Source: Sthenelais limicola
Lineage: Eukaryota > Annelida > Polychaeta > Phyllodocida > Sigalionidae
Length of the DNA: 64,000 nt
Direction: 5' to 3'
Assembly: GCA_942159475.1 (NCBI GenBank)
Contig: OW804098.1
Location: 113,773,916-113,837,915 of the forward strand
Part shown: positions 20,736 through 33,206 of the stretch, in pieces
How positions within the stretch are numbered: the stretch's first letter is position 1
Layout of the letters: the number at the start of each line of letters is the position of its first letter
Translations under genes and position numbers: made by a program
The notes under the pieces: generated by a model
What the model saw: only the letters and a program-made list of their open reading frames with translations
Databases searched by the model: none
Told to the model about the DNA's origin: nothing

Positions 20736-23700
20736 GTAAGTTCATCAATACATGGTGGGTCAGATTTTCAGAAAATGTACAACTAGCAGTTGTACACATT
20801 TAGTAAATTAGGCTGCAATTCGGTCAATACTAGGTAAATTCGAGTATATTCGGCATTGCATTGATTCTAGCAATCTGTTTGGTTATGTTGAACTATATTT
20901 TAAACTTCATTTTCGTCTGAAATTTGAGTTATTTGAGAGAATTGGTGACAGTGAATTGTACATTTTCTGAATATCTGACCCATATTTATGTTTGTTATTT
21001 CACCTGAGACAGGAGATTTGTTAAACTAAACGCATCTGTTCCTTTCAACAACACTCTCGTTGTTTCAATTATAAATACTAATGGCTACTATCATTACCTT
21101 TAAGTACATACATGTCTACATTTTGACTAGTGGCTGACGTTGTAACATATCTCCCACAGTTACATAACTACTAGTATACACCTTGAATACCAAGTTTGTA
21201 AACATGCTGATATTCTTAGGCCAGTTGACCCCCCCCCCCTACCCGCTGTGTATGACCATAGAGTGGCTTTCTGTCTCTTTTTCTCTGTCTCTCTCTCCCT
21301 ACTTCTCTATCTCTATTTTCTAGGTACGATCATAAACTGCCTCCCTCTCAGCTCTCCCGCCCTTGATATAACCATCTTAAATGTGTTGATAAGGGGGTAA
21401 AGCAACCAATCCCACTCACTCACTCACTTGACCCCCCCCCCCCCCTCCCTCCATATAAAACGGGGACGGGGTACTGTAAACCCAGGTTAAAGAACGTACA
21501 AATAAAAACAAATATCGATGTAATGTTATACCTGGTTCCCATTTTTAATAAGGGAGTTGCATGTCTCACTGCGCATGTCTACAGCAGTGCATGCTGGGAT
21601 GGATTCTGATGAAATCTGACATTTGGCAATATTTTTATCGAAAATTTCCAGAATGTTTTCATCAATATCAGAGCTTGTATGAACGATCTATGAAAACCAA
21701 ATGCATGATGGGAAAGATGGTGGCTTGTTTTATGGAAACATGTATAACACATGGATATTGACATTAGAGCACTGATAAATAGTTCATGCTGAACATGACA
21801 TGTTTTCTATAGGTTTTAGACTCTACCATCAGTCCCATAATTCCATGCGAATAAACTCAAAATGGCGGCTATGCAAATCCCCTATTCATTATTGAAATGC
21901 AATCTATTCTTCTCTTTACATGGGATGTCCCAATGATTGAATATGATATCTAAATATATATTGAAATATAATATCTAAATATATGTTTTTATCCTATAGG
22001 AAATGTAAAATTAGGAACAGAGCTGACTCTAGGACCATTACCTTGGCCCGGAGACTACGGGACGATATAAAGAAACAGACGGGGAAAACAGCGAGCTATA
22101 TAGAGTGTCTCCTGCATCGATCTAAACTCGATGCCAACAGAGACATTGACGAGGGAGCTCAGGGGTATGAACAAGCTGAGGATGTTTATAATGAGTACCA
22201 TGACGCCATTAAGGAGGCGTATGATTCTATAGAGGGGACTAAAGGTCTACTTGTGGACATCCATGGCCAAGCAAAGGAATCCTTCACAATGTTGGGTAAG
22301 ACTTCATATGTGATATGTTACAGGGAAATAAGTAATAAGTCGCAAAATTGATATTTTTCAAACTGTTTTTCTCACAAGATCCAAGTATTTGAATGTTCTG
22401 ATATTCAGAGGGTTTAGCAGTCATGGTCGTATAAATCCATGTAACAAATCCCGGGACATTGTATCAAATATATCCTTGCATTTCGAAGGCCTTTGTATGG
22501 AGTATATTTAGTTACTTTACTGATAATTACCCATACAGAAACATTGCAAACTTTTTTTCCAAGAATAAAAATATCAAACATAAAATATAGAAATACTTCA
22601 TGTTTACTATCATTAGAATAGGCTTTTTTCAGGTATTTCAGGTATTTCAGGTATTTCAAAATCCATATTTTGCGACTTATGACTCATTTTCCTAAAACGG
22701 ATCACATATGGATCAGATTTTCAGAAAATGTACAATTCACCTTCACCAATCTTCTCAAATAACAGACAAAAATTTCGGACAAAAATAAAGTTCAAAATAC
22801 AGTTCAACCTATTAACCCAACAGATTGCTAGAATCAATGCAATGCCGAATATACTCGAATTTACCTAGTATTGACCAGATTACAGCCTAATTTAGCATAA
22901 TTTACTACATTTGTAAAGCTGCCAATTGTACATTTTCTGAAAATCTGACCCTTATTATATAATCACTATTATTGGAATAAATGGACGAGGCAATGATTGG
23001 TCGAAATATATGTGATGAGTCATAAGTTGCAAAATTGATATTTTTCAAAGTGTTTTTTTTTTCACGAGATCACATTATTGGAATGTTCTAATTTTTGGAG
23101 GGTTTAGCACTTATAGTTATATCAATTGATGTATCAAATTTCTGGACAATCTATGTATTTATATCCTTTCGTTTTAAAGGTCCTCATATGGACTACATTT
23201 AGTTGCTTTACTGTTTATTGACCCCCAGAAATATTGGAAACTTTTTTTTTTTCAAAAACGAAAATATCAAACTTAAAATCTAGTAATACTTATTAGATTA
23301 TTAGACTGTTTACTATCATTTGAATCGGCTTGATTTCATCTTTTCAAATATAATGATATCTCAAAATCATTTTTTTGACTTACGACTCATTTTCCTGAAA
23401 CACATCACATAGGCTGAAACACATCACATTTTGTTATTGTATTATCAATGTAAGGATTCCCTAGTTCCACAAATCTGCCAACCTAATGCACGCGTTTTTG
23501 CATTCTACCTGTACATGCAAAGCTGTTCCCCTATAGATTGATTTGCGATGTGTAAGGTACATTAATCTACTAGTATTGACCTCTATAATCTATTTGCCAA
23601 TACATGTATGGGTCAGATTTTCAGAAAATGTATAATTCACCTTCACCAATCCCCCCAAATAACTCACATTTAAGACAAAAACGAGGTTCAAAATGTGCAG

Positions 23701-24133
23701 CTGCCAATTGTACATTTTCTGAAAATCTTACCCGTATTCTCACTCCACTCCAGGTTATCTGATCTCGAAGAATTCGTTGAACGGAGCGGTTGGAACATTG
23801 AATAGGAAAGCCAACGACTCATCCATCAGATATCTCGCGGCAAGGACTCCAAGGAAAACGTTCAATGATCTTCTACGAGGAAGTCAAAGTTTGGGGGCTA
23901 TGCTTTATCAGGAAGGCATCAGTTCAGTCCCTTCTCCCAATAAACCAAGTCCCGGAAATGACTTCTATTATTCAGGGGGCTTCACCGTTCGCAAGTACGC
24001 CCAATTTGGAAAGGTAGATGCAATTCAGATTGAAGTCAACTGGCTCAACCGGAAAAGTCTCACTGCGGCTAGGAATTATGGTAGCAAACTTGCAAAGGCT
24101 ATCGTTGCCTTCTACAACGAATACTATGGCTAG
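20530..24133 (+). CDS. secreted N-formylglutamate amidohydrolase-like protein, 3 exons
   Basis: Exons 20530-20735, 22000-22295 and 23754-24133 join with GT-AG junctions in phases 2 and 1 to give exactly 882 bases: 293 residues plus stop. Residues 1-16 are a hydrophobic signal peptide. The pattern of the N-formylglutamate amidohydrolase (FGase) family is visible: ISVPHGG around His36, KLDANRD around 111-117, LLVDIHGQ around His157, a GGFTVRKYA segment, and IQIEVN near the C-terminus. These match the metal-ligand and substrate regions of zinc amide hydrolases in bacterial histidine breakdown. Secretion, and the cysteine-bearing insert after residue 48, suggest an extracellular role on other acyl-amino acids or peptides. 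The natural substrate is unknown. AATAAA signals near 24765 and 24780 would give a 3' UTR running through a MITE. Confidence 0.85.
20756..20981. mobile_element. MITE family A, copy 4 (in intron 1)
   Basis: About 225 bp with GGGTCAGATTTTCAGAAAAT at the left and the inverse at the right, slightly decayed. It starts just after the exon 1 donor. Confidence 0.8.
21240..21440. repeat. single unit related to the 82-bp satellite
   Basis: Contains CTCAGCTCTCCCGCCCTTGA, TATAACCAT and GTTGATAAGGG as in the array at 39675-40735. It is preceded by a CTCT-rich block also found at 35575-35615, and flanked by poly-C runs near 21230 and 21432. Confidence 0.7.
22000..22295 (+). CDS. FGase-like gene, exon 2
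   Basis: Preceded by a TTTTTATCCTATAG acceptor and ended by a GTAAG donor. It encodes residues 69-168, including the HRSKLDANRD and LLVDIHGQ motifs. A family B MITE starts about 11 bases after the exon. Confidence 0.85.
22307..22709. mobile_element. MITE family B, copy 1 (in intron 2)
   Basis: About 400 bp with terminal inverted repeats related to TGTGATGTGTTTCAGGAAAA and GAGTCATAAGTCGCAAAAT, flanked by TA. Non-coding. Confidence 0.8.
22709..22953. mobile_element. MITE family A, copy 5
   Basis: Starts GGATCAGATTTTCAGAAAAT and ends AAAATCTGACCC. It lies end to end with family B copy 1, as if inserted at its TA end. Confidence 0.8.
23009..23411. mobile_element. MITE family B, copy 2
   Basis: Left end shortened (TGTGATGAGTCATAAGTTGC), right end complete (CTCATTTTCCTGAAACACAT). 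The last bases, CTGAAACACATCACAT, are repeated once more at 23414-23430. Confidence 0.8.
23609..23734. mobile_element. MITE family A, copy 6 (internally deleted)
   Basis: Both terminal repeats are present but only about 125 bp in total, so roughly half the interior is missing. Its end lies 19 bases before exon 3. Confidence 0.75.
23754..24133 (+). CDS. FGase-like gene, exon 3
   Basis: Follows a CACTCCACTCCAG acceptor. It encodes residues 168-293 with the GGFTVRKYA and IQIEVN motifs and ends at TAG. A family B MITE begins within four bases of the stop codon. Confidence 0.85.
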
Positions 24134-24135
24134 CC

Positions 24136-24549
24136 ATATGTTAGATGTTTCAGGAAAATGAGTCACAAGTCGCAAAATATGGATTTTGAGATATCGCCAT
24201 ACTTGAAAAGAGGAGATCGAGCCGATTCCAACGATAGTAAACACTATGACACCTAATATATATTTCTATATTTTAAGTTTGATATTTTTATTTTTGAAAA
24301 AAAAAGTTTGAAATGTTTCTGGGCGGCCAATTACTAGTAAAGTAACTAAATATACTCCATACAAAGGCCTTCAAAACGCAAGGATATATTTCATATAATG
24401 TCCTGAAATTTGTTACATGGATTCATACGACTATTATTGCTACACACTCTAAAAATCGGACCATTTCAATTAAGAAATCTTGTGAAAAAACACTTTGAAA
24501 AATATCAATTTGGCGACTTGTGACTCATTTTCCTAATACACATCACATA
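24136..24549. mobile_element. MITE family B, copy 3
   Basis: Complete, with ATGTTTCAGGAAAATGAGTC at the left and CGACTTGTGACTCATTTTCC at the right. It probably lies in the 3' UTR of the preceding gene. Confidence 0.85.
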
Positions 24550-25323
24550 TTAACTTCCTAACTATGATTGACTGTCTCCAGTCCCATCTTCACGAGCGAC
24601 GAAATACAGGTTGATACAGCATTGAATAGTTTAAAAGGCAAAAAAGTAGGAACACTCCAGCGTCCTATAGCAAAAAAAAAAGCTCAGTCCCTATCAGGAA
24701 AAGACTATTTTGAGATATCACTAACACGTGTGAAGAATAATTTGTCTTTAATCATGTTCTTGAAATAAATATGCTTCTAATAAACATCATCTGTGACATT
24801 CTCTGTGATTTCCAGTTTTATCATTCTATGTTTAAACATAGATCCTTGCCACATTTGTGTGTATGTAAGTACTGTTGATCATGGGTGTAGATATTTTCAT
24901 TTGTTTAATATCAAGCCCTCGCCTTGCTATTAATGTTATATAACATTACGTAACATTGCGTAACCACATTATATTTATATTAATAATTAATTATCACCCA
25001 TTTATTATACTCTCATTACTAAAATCGCTAATTATGCTTAGCTACCCAGTATTGTGCAAGTCTACTTATTCATGCTAGGCCATGGAGATTACATCATGGG
25101 CTAAGCCCCGTATACTCTTTACCAAGATCCTGGAGGAAGATTTGTAGATACATTTAGAACATTAAATCAGTTGCTTCGCTCTTCTCACGAAGATCACACG
25201 TGTCTCTGTATTATTCCGTCATACCTTAACACTGGTGGACAACCCTACTCTATTTCGGAAACCTACAATCTTAAAATTCAAGCGAGTTCTTTATTAGAGA
25301 CATGGAGGAATATTTTAGACATA
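24550..25323. other. probable 3' UTR end, then gene-free DNA
   Basis: AATAAA near 24765 and again near 24780 are the first plausible polyadenylation signals for the upstream gene. Open frames at 24568 and 25171 have no recognisable similarity. Confidence 0.45.
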
Positions 25324-25737
25324 TGTGATGCGTTTCAGGAAAATGAGTCATAAGTCGCAAAAATAGATTTTGAGATACCATTATATTTGACAGGATGAGA
25401 TCATGCCGATTCCAATGGTACTAAACAGTCTAATAATTTAATAAGTATTTCTAGATTTTACGTTTGATATTTTCGTTTTTGAAAAAAATAGTTTCTATTA
25501 TTTTTGGGGGTCAATAAACAGTAAAGTACCTAAATGTAGTCCATATGACGACCTTTAAAACGAAAGGATATATTACATAGATTGTCCTGAAACTAAATAC
25601 ATCAATTGATATAACTATAAATGATAAACCTCCCAAAAATTAGAACATTCGAATAATGTGATCTTGTGAAAAAAAAACACTTTGAAAAATATCAATTTTG
25701 CGACTTATGACTCATTTTCCGGAAACACATCACATAA
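25324..25737. mobile_element. MITE family B, copy 4
   Basis: Complete copy with TGTGATGCGTTTCAGGAAAA and TTTTCCGGAAACACATCACA ends. Confidence 0.85.
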
Positions 25738-25871
25738 TTATACTTGTGAGCGATGGATTATGCTGCAAATTCGCCAAGTGAAAATATCTACATAATAGAA
25801 CGTATAAACAAATTAATGGGGGGTCATGGCGATCTGGGGGTGGGAAGGGGGGATCGATTGATGAAGTATCA

Positions 25872-26020
25872 GTGAATGAACAATTTTCGGGTCAAAATTG
25901 GCTGTGTAAAATTAAACTAATTTTACACCACCAGAAATTTGCTGGGTCAAAATTGGCTGTGTAAAATTAAACTAATTTTACACCACCCAAACTTTGACCC
26001 GAAAATTGTTCATTCACTAA
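25872..26020. repeat. foldback element with internal duplication
   Basis: Arms GTGAATGAACAATTTTCGGG and its exact inverse bound about 100 bases. The middle holds two direct copies of GGGTCAAAATTGGCTGTGTA, each followed by AAATTAAACTAATTTTACAC, which is itself palindromic. Confidence 0.8.
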
Positions 26021-26235
26021 TATGTTCATATCAATTTCATGATCTGACCCACATGACAAACATGACTACTCAAAATTAACATACCCCCAAGAATCGTTGC
26101 AATGTGTTCTAATTTTATTTGATGAAAATTACAGAGAGAGTAATCGGAAAATAGCTAGGCGGCAATTACATCAATCAACAGTGAGATAGACCTGAAAACT
26201 CATGTGTGTTTGACGTAAGATTGGTCTTTGGAAAA

Positions 26236-26650
26236 TTGGGATGCTTTTCAAGAAAATGAGTCACAAGTCGCAAAATTGATATTTTTCAATGTGATTTATT
26301 TACAAGATAACTTCATTGGATTGTACTTATTTTTGGGGTATCTAGTGCTTGAGGATGTATGAATAAATGTACCAAATTTCAAATATTCAAAATCAAATAT
26401 TGTCTTGCATTTCCAAGGTCTTATAGAGTACATTTAAGTACTTTACTAGTTATTGTCCACCCACAAATATTAAAAGAGCTTTTTTTTTAAAAAATAAAAC
26501 TATCAAACTTAAAATATAGAAATAAGTATTATTATGTTCAACTTTTTACTATCATTGGAATCGGCTTGATCTCATCTTTTAATATATGATGATATCTCAA
26601 AATCCATATTTAGCGACTTATGACTCATTTTGCTGAAGCGCATCTCATAA
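26236..26650. mobile_element. MITE family B, copy 5
   Basis: Complete but more diverged: AGAAAATGAGTCACAAGTCG at the left, TATGACTCATTTTGCTGAAG at the right. Confidence 0.8.
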
Positions 26651-26996
26651 TGATACTTCAACAATGATCTCCTAGCTATTATGGGGAGTTTATAAAGCTA
26701 TTCCAAAACAAGGATGATTTTCCAAGGTGGCAATTACCATCATGAATGATTCTATTTACATTAGCGACATTGCCTCGTATGTAAACACCTCTGAAATGGC
26801 CTATATCCAGGATAACGTTTAATTATTTAGTGAAAGCTGGCCCATACATACATACGGGTACATACAGTAAGTGTCATGGCCTCAATAGGATAGGGAGTAT
26901 ATAATTATCGATCAATCATGTGTAATATTATGATTGACTGGTAGAATTATCGGTTTCCCGACAACAGCTAACAGTTATACCAGTGTGGGTTTGTGT
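26651..26996. other. gene-free stretch
   Basis: Nothing recognisable between two MITEs. Confidence 0.4.
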
Positions 26997-26998
26997 TT

Positions 26999-27070
26999 GG
27001 GTCAGATTTTCAGAAAATGTACAATTTGCAGCTCTACACATTAAGGAAATTCTGCTAAATTAGGCAGGAA
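26999..27070. mobile_element. MITE family A, copy 7 (left part only)
   Basis: Begins TGGGTCAGATTTTCAGAAAA and breaks off after about 70 bases, where family B-like interior sequence takes over. It is a rearranged chimera. Confidence 0.65.
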
Positions 27071-27138
27071 AATGATTCAAAAATAAAGATATCAAACTTA
27101 AAATTTAGAAATACTAATTAGGTGTCCTAGTGTTTACT

Positions 27139-27525
27139 CCGTTTTAGGAAATGAGTCATAAGTCGCAATATATTGATTTTGAGATATCACCATATTTGAA
27201 AAGATAGGATCAAGACGATTCCAATGAGAGTAAACAGTCTTATAATCTAATAATTATTTCTATATTTTAAGTTTGATATTTTTGTTTTTGGAAAAAAAAC
27301 TTTGCACTTTTTCTTGGGGGCAATAACCAGTAAATTAATTAAATGTACTCTATAAGATTACCATAGAAATGCATTAATATATTTAATACGCTCTCTTGAA
27401 TTTTGGTACATGTGTTCATGCCATAGACAGCGTTAAGCACCCCAAAAATAAAAACATTCATACAAAGACAATTTTGTGAATGAAACACTTTGAAAAATAG
27501 GAATTTTGCGACTTATGACTCACGT
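27139..27525. mobile_element. MITE family B, copy 6
   Basis: Left end GTTTTAGGAAATGAGTCATA, right end TTTTGCGACTTATGACTCA, then truncated. About 60 bases before it lies family B interior sequence, so two copies were probably joined. Confidence 0.75.
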
Positions 27526-27676
27526 ATATTGATTCAATTTAGGGACCGAAATGTGCCAGTTATATTGTAAAAATTATTGACTAATTCATTCATTCCAGTA
27601 ATTATGATATTTTCTTTCACATTAGTGTTGTAAAAAACCTTAAAAGCTCGCCCCGACAGGAGGGAATATATCTATA

Positions 27677-27917
27677 TGGGGCAGATTTTCAGAAAATGCA
27701 CAATCGCCAGCTCTACACATTAAGTAAATTTTGCTAAATTCAACAGAAAAATGATAAATACTAGCTATATCTGAGTATGTTCGGTATTGAGTTGATTCAA
27801 AGGATGTGTTTGGTTATGTTGAATTGTGGTTTGAGTCTCCTTTCTGTATTAAATTCGGGTTATTTAGAAGGGTTTCTAAATGTGAATTGTGCATTTTCTG
27901 GAAATTTCACACATATA
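27677..27917. mobile_element. MITE family A, copy 8
   Basis: GGGGCAGATTTTCAGAAAAT at the left and a decayed right end, TGCATTTTCTGGAAATTTCA. A 97-codon frame over this region is a by-product. Confidence 0.7.
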
Positions 27918-27939
27918 TCATTATGACTGGATGTCATAA

Positions 27940-28110
27940 AAACGTTATGAGCAAATGGCACGATGGAGGGTTCGAACAAATCAAGACACATGAGAAAGCG
28001 CCTAGCCTAGTATACCAAATATACTCTGATATACCCAAAATTCATCAGTTTTTAGCAGAATTTAGCGGCAGAAAAAGCGGCCAAGTGTACATTTTCTGAC
28101 AATCTGACCC
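27940..28110. mobile_element. MITE family A, half copy
   Basis: Only the right half is present, ending TGTACATTTTCTGACAATCTGACCC. It may be the other part of a rearranged neighbour. Confidence 0.6.
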
Positions 28111-28650
28111 GTGTATTAACATGCTTCATTGATATCAAACATGCCGGGGATTGAGTGTGGGTGGGGAGGGGAGAGGAGGGGAAGAGGGGGAGGGTGCTAT
28201 TAAAAATGTACTGAATCAAATCTATAATTATACGCCGCTTGATGGAGAGGTTTCTAATATCATATTACCATATGAGAAGTCAACAGTACTAATTTGATTT
28301 TGGAACTATTTTATTCAGGCCAAGTAGACATTTTATACATGAAGTATAAATATTCTCAGAATCGCCTCATTTTAAACTATACATTTAAAGCAAGAACAAC
28401 AGTAAATTTAATCAAGTATTTACGTACTACTTCTTGCAAATATACAAAGATTTATCATGAATTATAAAGCAAAAAAAACAACTACCTCCCATCCCTTACC
28501 TCCCTGCCTCCCCTATATGTCTCACGCCTCCCCAGTACAGACTAATAAATCCACCAAGGATGACGCCAAGTGCTTACTTAGAAGTAGGCAAAGGTAATTA
28601 TGCATCAAAAACTTCACGACCAAGGTCAACAAAGTGCATGTGTCTGGTTA
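28111..28650. other. gene-free stretch
   Basis: Includes a GGGGAGGGG-rich purine tract at about 28140-28190. No gene is seen. Confidence 0.4.
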
Positions 28651-28653
28651 AAG

Positions 28654-29008
28654 CTGTGTTTCCATGTATCCATAGTGCGTGATGCGCATTGCATAGTGTG
28701 TACTGCATGATGCGTATTCTCTGTTTCCATGTGTCTGTGAAAATCTTGTAACGCTGTGTACAAAGTAACTACAATTGCTCCCTGATGACGTCACTGTGAT
28801 CACCAAGTACATTTCTATATGTTCATGCAGTGTAATGCATTTCAATCACCTCCTGGAGCGATCAGAATACACAGTGTGCACTACAAATCACACATACGCA
28901 TGAGTACGCATACATGGGTTCAGCCCTGTTAATTTCTTTACTTTTGATTTTCACGCATTACACACTACGCATCACGCATCACACAATACGGACACATGGA
29001 AACACACC
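28654..29008. mobile_element. hAT-like MITE with long inverted termini
   Basis: The left end GTGTTTCCATGTATCCATAG and the right end, reading inversely GTGTTTCCATGTGTCCGTAT, bound about 350 bp rich in GCATGATGCG-type tracts that are also inverted. Assignment to hAT is from the look of the ends; no 8-bp target duplication was confirmed. Confidence 0.55.
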
Positions 29009-29335
29009 TTGAAGCTAAGAGGATTGTACATGGAAGTAAATAAGAAGATTGAACAGAATGTCTAGCTTTACTTTACTCATTCGCAATTAAAGATTAGTTT
29101 GAGCATTAGGTCTCTTCATTTTGCATCAACCAATATAGGTAATCTATCGTGCAAAATAGTAGGCCCATGTTAGCTTATGACAATTATGGATAAAAAAAAC
29201 TATTTTAACATTTATCAACATTTCGTTTAATCAGCCAATAAATGTTCTAAGCAAGTATAGATCCAGTGCTTGTGATTTATCATAGGATTAATCAATGACA
29301 TTACGGGCCTGTTGATGCACTGTTTGGTGTATATT

Positions 29336-29779
29336 GTAGCAGGAGGGGACAAGTCTCTCTGGTTGGAATGACCCCTGCGACCTGGGTTCTTGGAGGTCAC
29401 TCAGTCCACACATCCACTACATAAATCTATCCACACCTTTGTATCTAACTCGTCCGGGGGACGTGTGGGACGACTTAACCTGTCATCACCTTGCTACTAT
29501 TTTTTGTCTATTTTATTGCTTGTGTTGTATATAAGGCCCAGTGAGGGCCATGTGAGTTTGTCACTCCCGGTTGACCATTCCTTGGATGATGATGTGAGTT
29601 TGTGTCTGGAGAATAAAGCCTTGCTGAAAACCATATTCCTCTTCTCTGATGTCTGACTAGATCGAGCGCGGGCCGAACTGTCTGAACCCCAAGGTCACGA
29701 GTACCTTCCCTACTTAAAGTTACTTATATCGCTAAGTCCCTCTTCTGTGCTAAGCTGCCGCACTACCCCTGATAGCTGA
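29336..29779 (+). mobile_element. possible solo LTR
   Basis: TGTAGCAGGAGGGGACAAGT could be an LTR start. TATATAAGGCC (about 29529) looks like a TATA element and AATAAAGCC (about 29611) like a polyadenylation signal, in LTR order and spacing. The right border is unclear, with no second copy in the window. A pol II promoter of another kind is possible. Confidence 0.4.
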
Positions 29780-30518
29780 CCATTGGAATGGACTATGTAA
29801 TTGCGCCTAACTTAGAACAACTTTGGGACGAATCGGCCCCCAGTAACCAATCATCTCCCCCTCTTCCTCCTAGCGGTCAAATAATGAATACCATTAATTC
29901 CCACTCCATCAATATCTGTAGGATAGAAGAAAAAGCAAGGCCACAAAACATGTGCTTTGATATTACATAATCACTGTCTTTAATGGTTTGGGGATATTAC
30001 CCCATAAGGCAACAGTAATGCGGATTAATACTCTCTGTGTCAGAACTGTTGGAGCACTGTATGTGTAAACAGCGTTACCTCTACTAAACATGATTTTTAA
30101 ACATGATGTACCATAGGTCCTGAAAATGACGATTTGTTTTAATTAGGAGAATTTTTCTAAGATGAAAGACAAATGAGACACAGACACAGCCATAGACACA
30201 GACACACTGCGCCCCTGTAGTATGATATGTCACTTGCAATAAATTGTAAACCTATTTATTTTTACGCGGATACATTTTCGCGCACTGAGTACATTGACAC
30301 CGGATTTAAATTTGCAAGGAAGCCTCACACCTTGTTGTTGCCGTTGTTGATAGTTTATTTGCCAGACAAAGGCCATCAGTGGGACTAAAACTCACAAATA
30401 GTGGGAGGATTTCAAGCCCAACTCTTTATATACATGTTTAACAAAGCAAGGAAAACAATCCACCACCGAGGCGACGACCCATGTGTTGGGCCTTACTTGG
30501 AATTATTGATCATAATAT
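29780..30518. other. gene-free stretch
   Basis: No coding or RNA feature supported. A short (CACAGA)-type repeat lies near 30175-30210. Confidence 0.4.
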
Positions 30519-30520
30519 AT

Positions 30521-30764
30521 GTGAGTCAGATTTTCAGAAAATGTACAATTAGCAGCTGCACACATTGAGTAAGTTCTGCTATATTAGGCTGCAATTTGGC
30601 CAATACTAGGTAAATCCGAGTATATTCAGCATTGCATTGATTCTAGCAATCTGTTTGGTTAGGTTGAACTGAGTTTTGAACTTTATTTTCGTCTTAATTT
30701 GGGTTTCTCGAGAGGATTGGTGAAGGTGAATTGTACATTTTCTGAAAATCTGACCCACGTATGG
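30521..30764. mobile_element. MITE family A, copy 9
   Basis: Near-complete, with GAGTCAGATTTTCAGAAAAT and TTTTCTGAAAATCTGACCCA ends; one of the better preserved copies. Confidence 0.85.
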
Positions 30765-32480
30765 CTCTACGAATGATATGAATAACGTTTATGAAAAATT
30801 GAAGCAAATTGAATACAATGAAGTAATCAAATTTGCACAAGAAGACAAATTTGAACAGTACCAATAGGTTATGATATAGCTTTGTGTAAAAGATACTTTA
30901 AAATATAGGAAAAAATGATATAAAAAACATTAGTTTAAAAACAAACATTGGTTTACCATACTGATTTACAGTCATTCTGATTCATGCAATAACTATACCT
31001 CTCGCCCAGGATTTATTTTCACGCACAAAGGGTGCGACGTTAAAATAGTGGAAATAAGTGCTGCGCAAACATTAATACGTTTACAGTATCCACAATTGGG
31101 GAATAATTATACCTAAGAACTGTTTAAATCCTAGGTCTTCTTATTTTATCTTTAACAAATGTCAGGTACGATACACCACCTCTCACATCGCCAATTGTCT
31201 TACAAAAATCGCCCCTTGCATTATGATCACCTAAGCTATTAACATTGGTTACCAAATCATCATTACATGTCTCAGAATGTATGAAGCCAAGAAGGCAGGA
31301 AATTGAATAAAGAAGCTTTGCGAAAACAAAAAAAATAATTATACCTATGGCTTATACCTTATGCGACTGTCATGATTTTGAACAACGCAATGGTGTTGGT
31401 TTTTATACATCTATGTATCAGTATTTGTTTAAAGATAATATCTTTTATTTTTGATCAACATCTACACTAACTCATTCGTAGAAATGTTGTTAAATTAGAA
31501 TTAGAAAATCATGAGCCTGTTACACAATGCTTTTGTCTGACTAAAAATCTTTAAATACAAATACAATGGCTTCGCATACATCTTGGTCCAAGAAACGCGG
31601 GAAGAATGTGTTGCTGCTACCACCTGGTGAGAAATACCAGAGGTACAAATAGTACCTCCAAGTGGCAGCTGTATAGCAAGTTCACTAAGTCAGTCTGTCT
31701 TTATAACAGTTTATAGTTTTGAGGGAAAATCTTTAATAAGCAGCAATTATTGTACACCGAAGTTCAGCCTACAAGCAAAAGCAAGAGGGAAGAAGGATCA
31801 AAGGTAGTCGGATGTCTTTATTTCTCCTCTGTCTGTATGAAAACACTCTGCTTTATATATATAAAAAACTTTATTTCCATTTTGTTATACAGACAGTGAT
31901 AAAAGTTTTCTACATGGAAATCGGTTTTTGTTCTCTGTCCCAGACAGCTCTTCCGAACGAACCTTCTGTAACTACATTTCTAACTACACGTTTATAGAAA
32001 AAATAAAACAAAATATTACGACTCTTGTACAGTGTACAAAATTTCACTCCACTTTTGGAGGGCTAAGTGTCCTTGCAGTTTTTACAGTTTTTGTACCAGG
32101 ACTTACACACCTGTTTTTACTTTTGAGGCTTATAGCCTCTTGCCCACCTATACACAAATAAATGTGTATTACAGTAAACAATTGACAGTTGACTTTCTAT
32201 TATCGCTTCAAACAGAGATGCTATTTTTTCATTATTTAAGCTTGCAGGAACACTATCCCAGCCGGTCAGCGTTTTAGGGGTGTGGTCGAAGGCCCCAAAA
32301 GTCAGAGGGTTTTCCTTGCTCTCTGTCCACATGCTTTAGTTCGACTTCAGTGAGAACATCGAAATTGTGGCACTAGAAATTGAGATATATTTCACCCTGA
32401 TACTGAGGGTCCTTTTGTCATGTTTTGTCATTTAAAGAGAAAAACAATAATGAATGAATAAAGACATCCTCCACAGCATA
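30765..32480. other. gene-free stretch
   Basis: 1.7 kb of AT-rich DNA. Open frames at 31812-32277 overlap one another in different frames and have no recognisable domain. Confidence 0.4.
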
Positions 32481-32484
32481 TACG

Positions 32485-32717
32485 GGTAAGATTTTCAGAA
32501 AGTGTACAATTCAACTTAGCTGATCTTCTCAAATAACCCAAATTTTAAACGAAAATAAAGGTCAAAATACAGTTCAACCTAGCCAAACAGGTTGCTAGAA
32601 TCAATACAATGCCAAATATACTGGAATTTACCTAGTATTGACCGAATTACAGTCTATTTTAGCAGAATTGACTAAATGTGTACAGCTGCCAATTGTACAT
32701 TTTCTGAAAGACTTCCC
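32485..32717. mobile_element. MITE family A, copy 10
   Basis: GGGTAAGATTTTCAGAAAGT at the left and ATTGTACATTTTCTGAAAGA at the right; reverse internal orientation to copy 9. Confidence 0.8.
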
Positions 32718-32989
32718 CTCATTCCCATCAAATTGTGACAATACTCTGGTACCACATACATCTGGACTAATTAGTAATCCTTTATTGCTGTCTTTTATAC
32801 ATCATATCAACTGACCTAGATGACCTAGAGGTCTATCACGCATGCACATTGATAAAACATGATAACTAATTAATAACAATATGTATAAGATGACCACATG
32901 GGGTCTCAGACCTTGGCCATTTGTAAACATTGGCCAATCATACATCGTGACCTGTTATAATTGGCCAATCACATGCTAGGTGCATTGGG

Positions 32990-33206
32990 GTCAGATTTTT
33001 TCAAAAATGTAAAATTGGCAGCTCTACAAACTTAGGAAATTTTGCTAAATTAGACTGATAAATTATGAATATATTGGTGTTGCGTTGATTTATAATATCT
33101 GTTTTGCTATGTTCAACTGCATTTTGTAGCGCATTTCTGTCTTAATTGGAGGATATTTGAGAGAATTAGTGAAGGCAAATTGTACATTCTCTGACAATCT
33201 GACCCA
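32990..33206. mobile_element. MITE family A, copy 11
   Basis: GGGTCAGATTTTTTCAAAAA at the left, CTCTGACAATCTGACCCA at the right; diverged. Confidence 0.75.

Noticed and set aside
24568..24768. Possible fourth exon of the amidohydrolase-like gene
   Set aside because: Exon 3 already ends with the family's C-terminal motifs and a stop. The frame here has no similarity and contains an A run; it is more likely 3' UTR.
27806..28099. 97-codon frame
   Set aside because: Covers the right part of a family A MITE and an adjoining half copy; no protein family is recognisable.
31812..32332. Several overlapping open frames on both strands
   Set aside because: They overlap in conflicting frames in AT-rich DNA, with no domain, signal or splice support.
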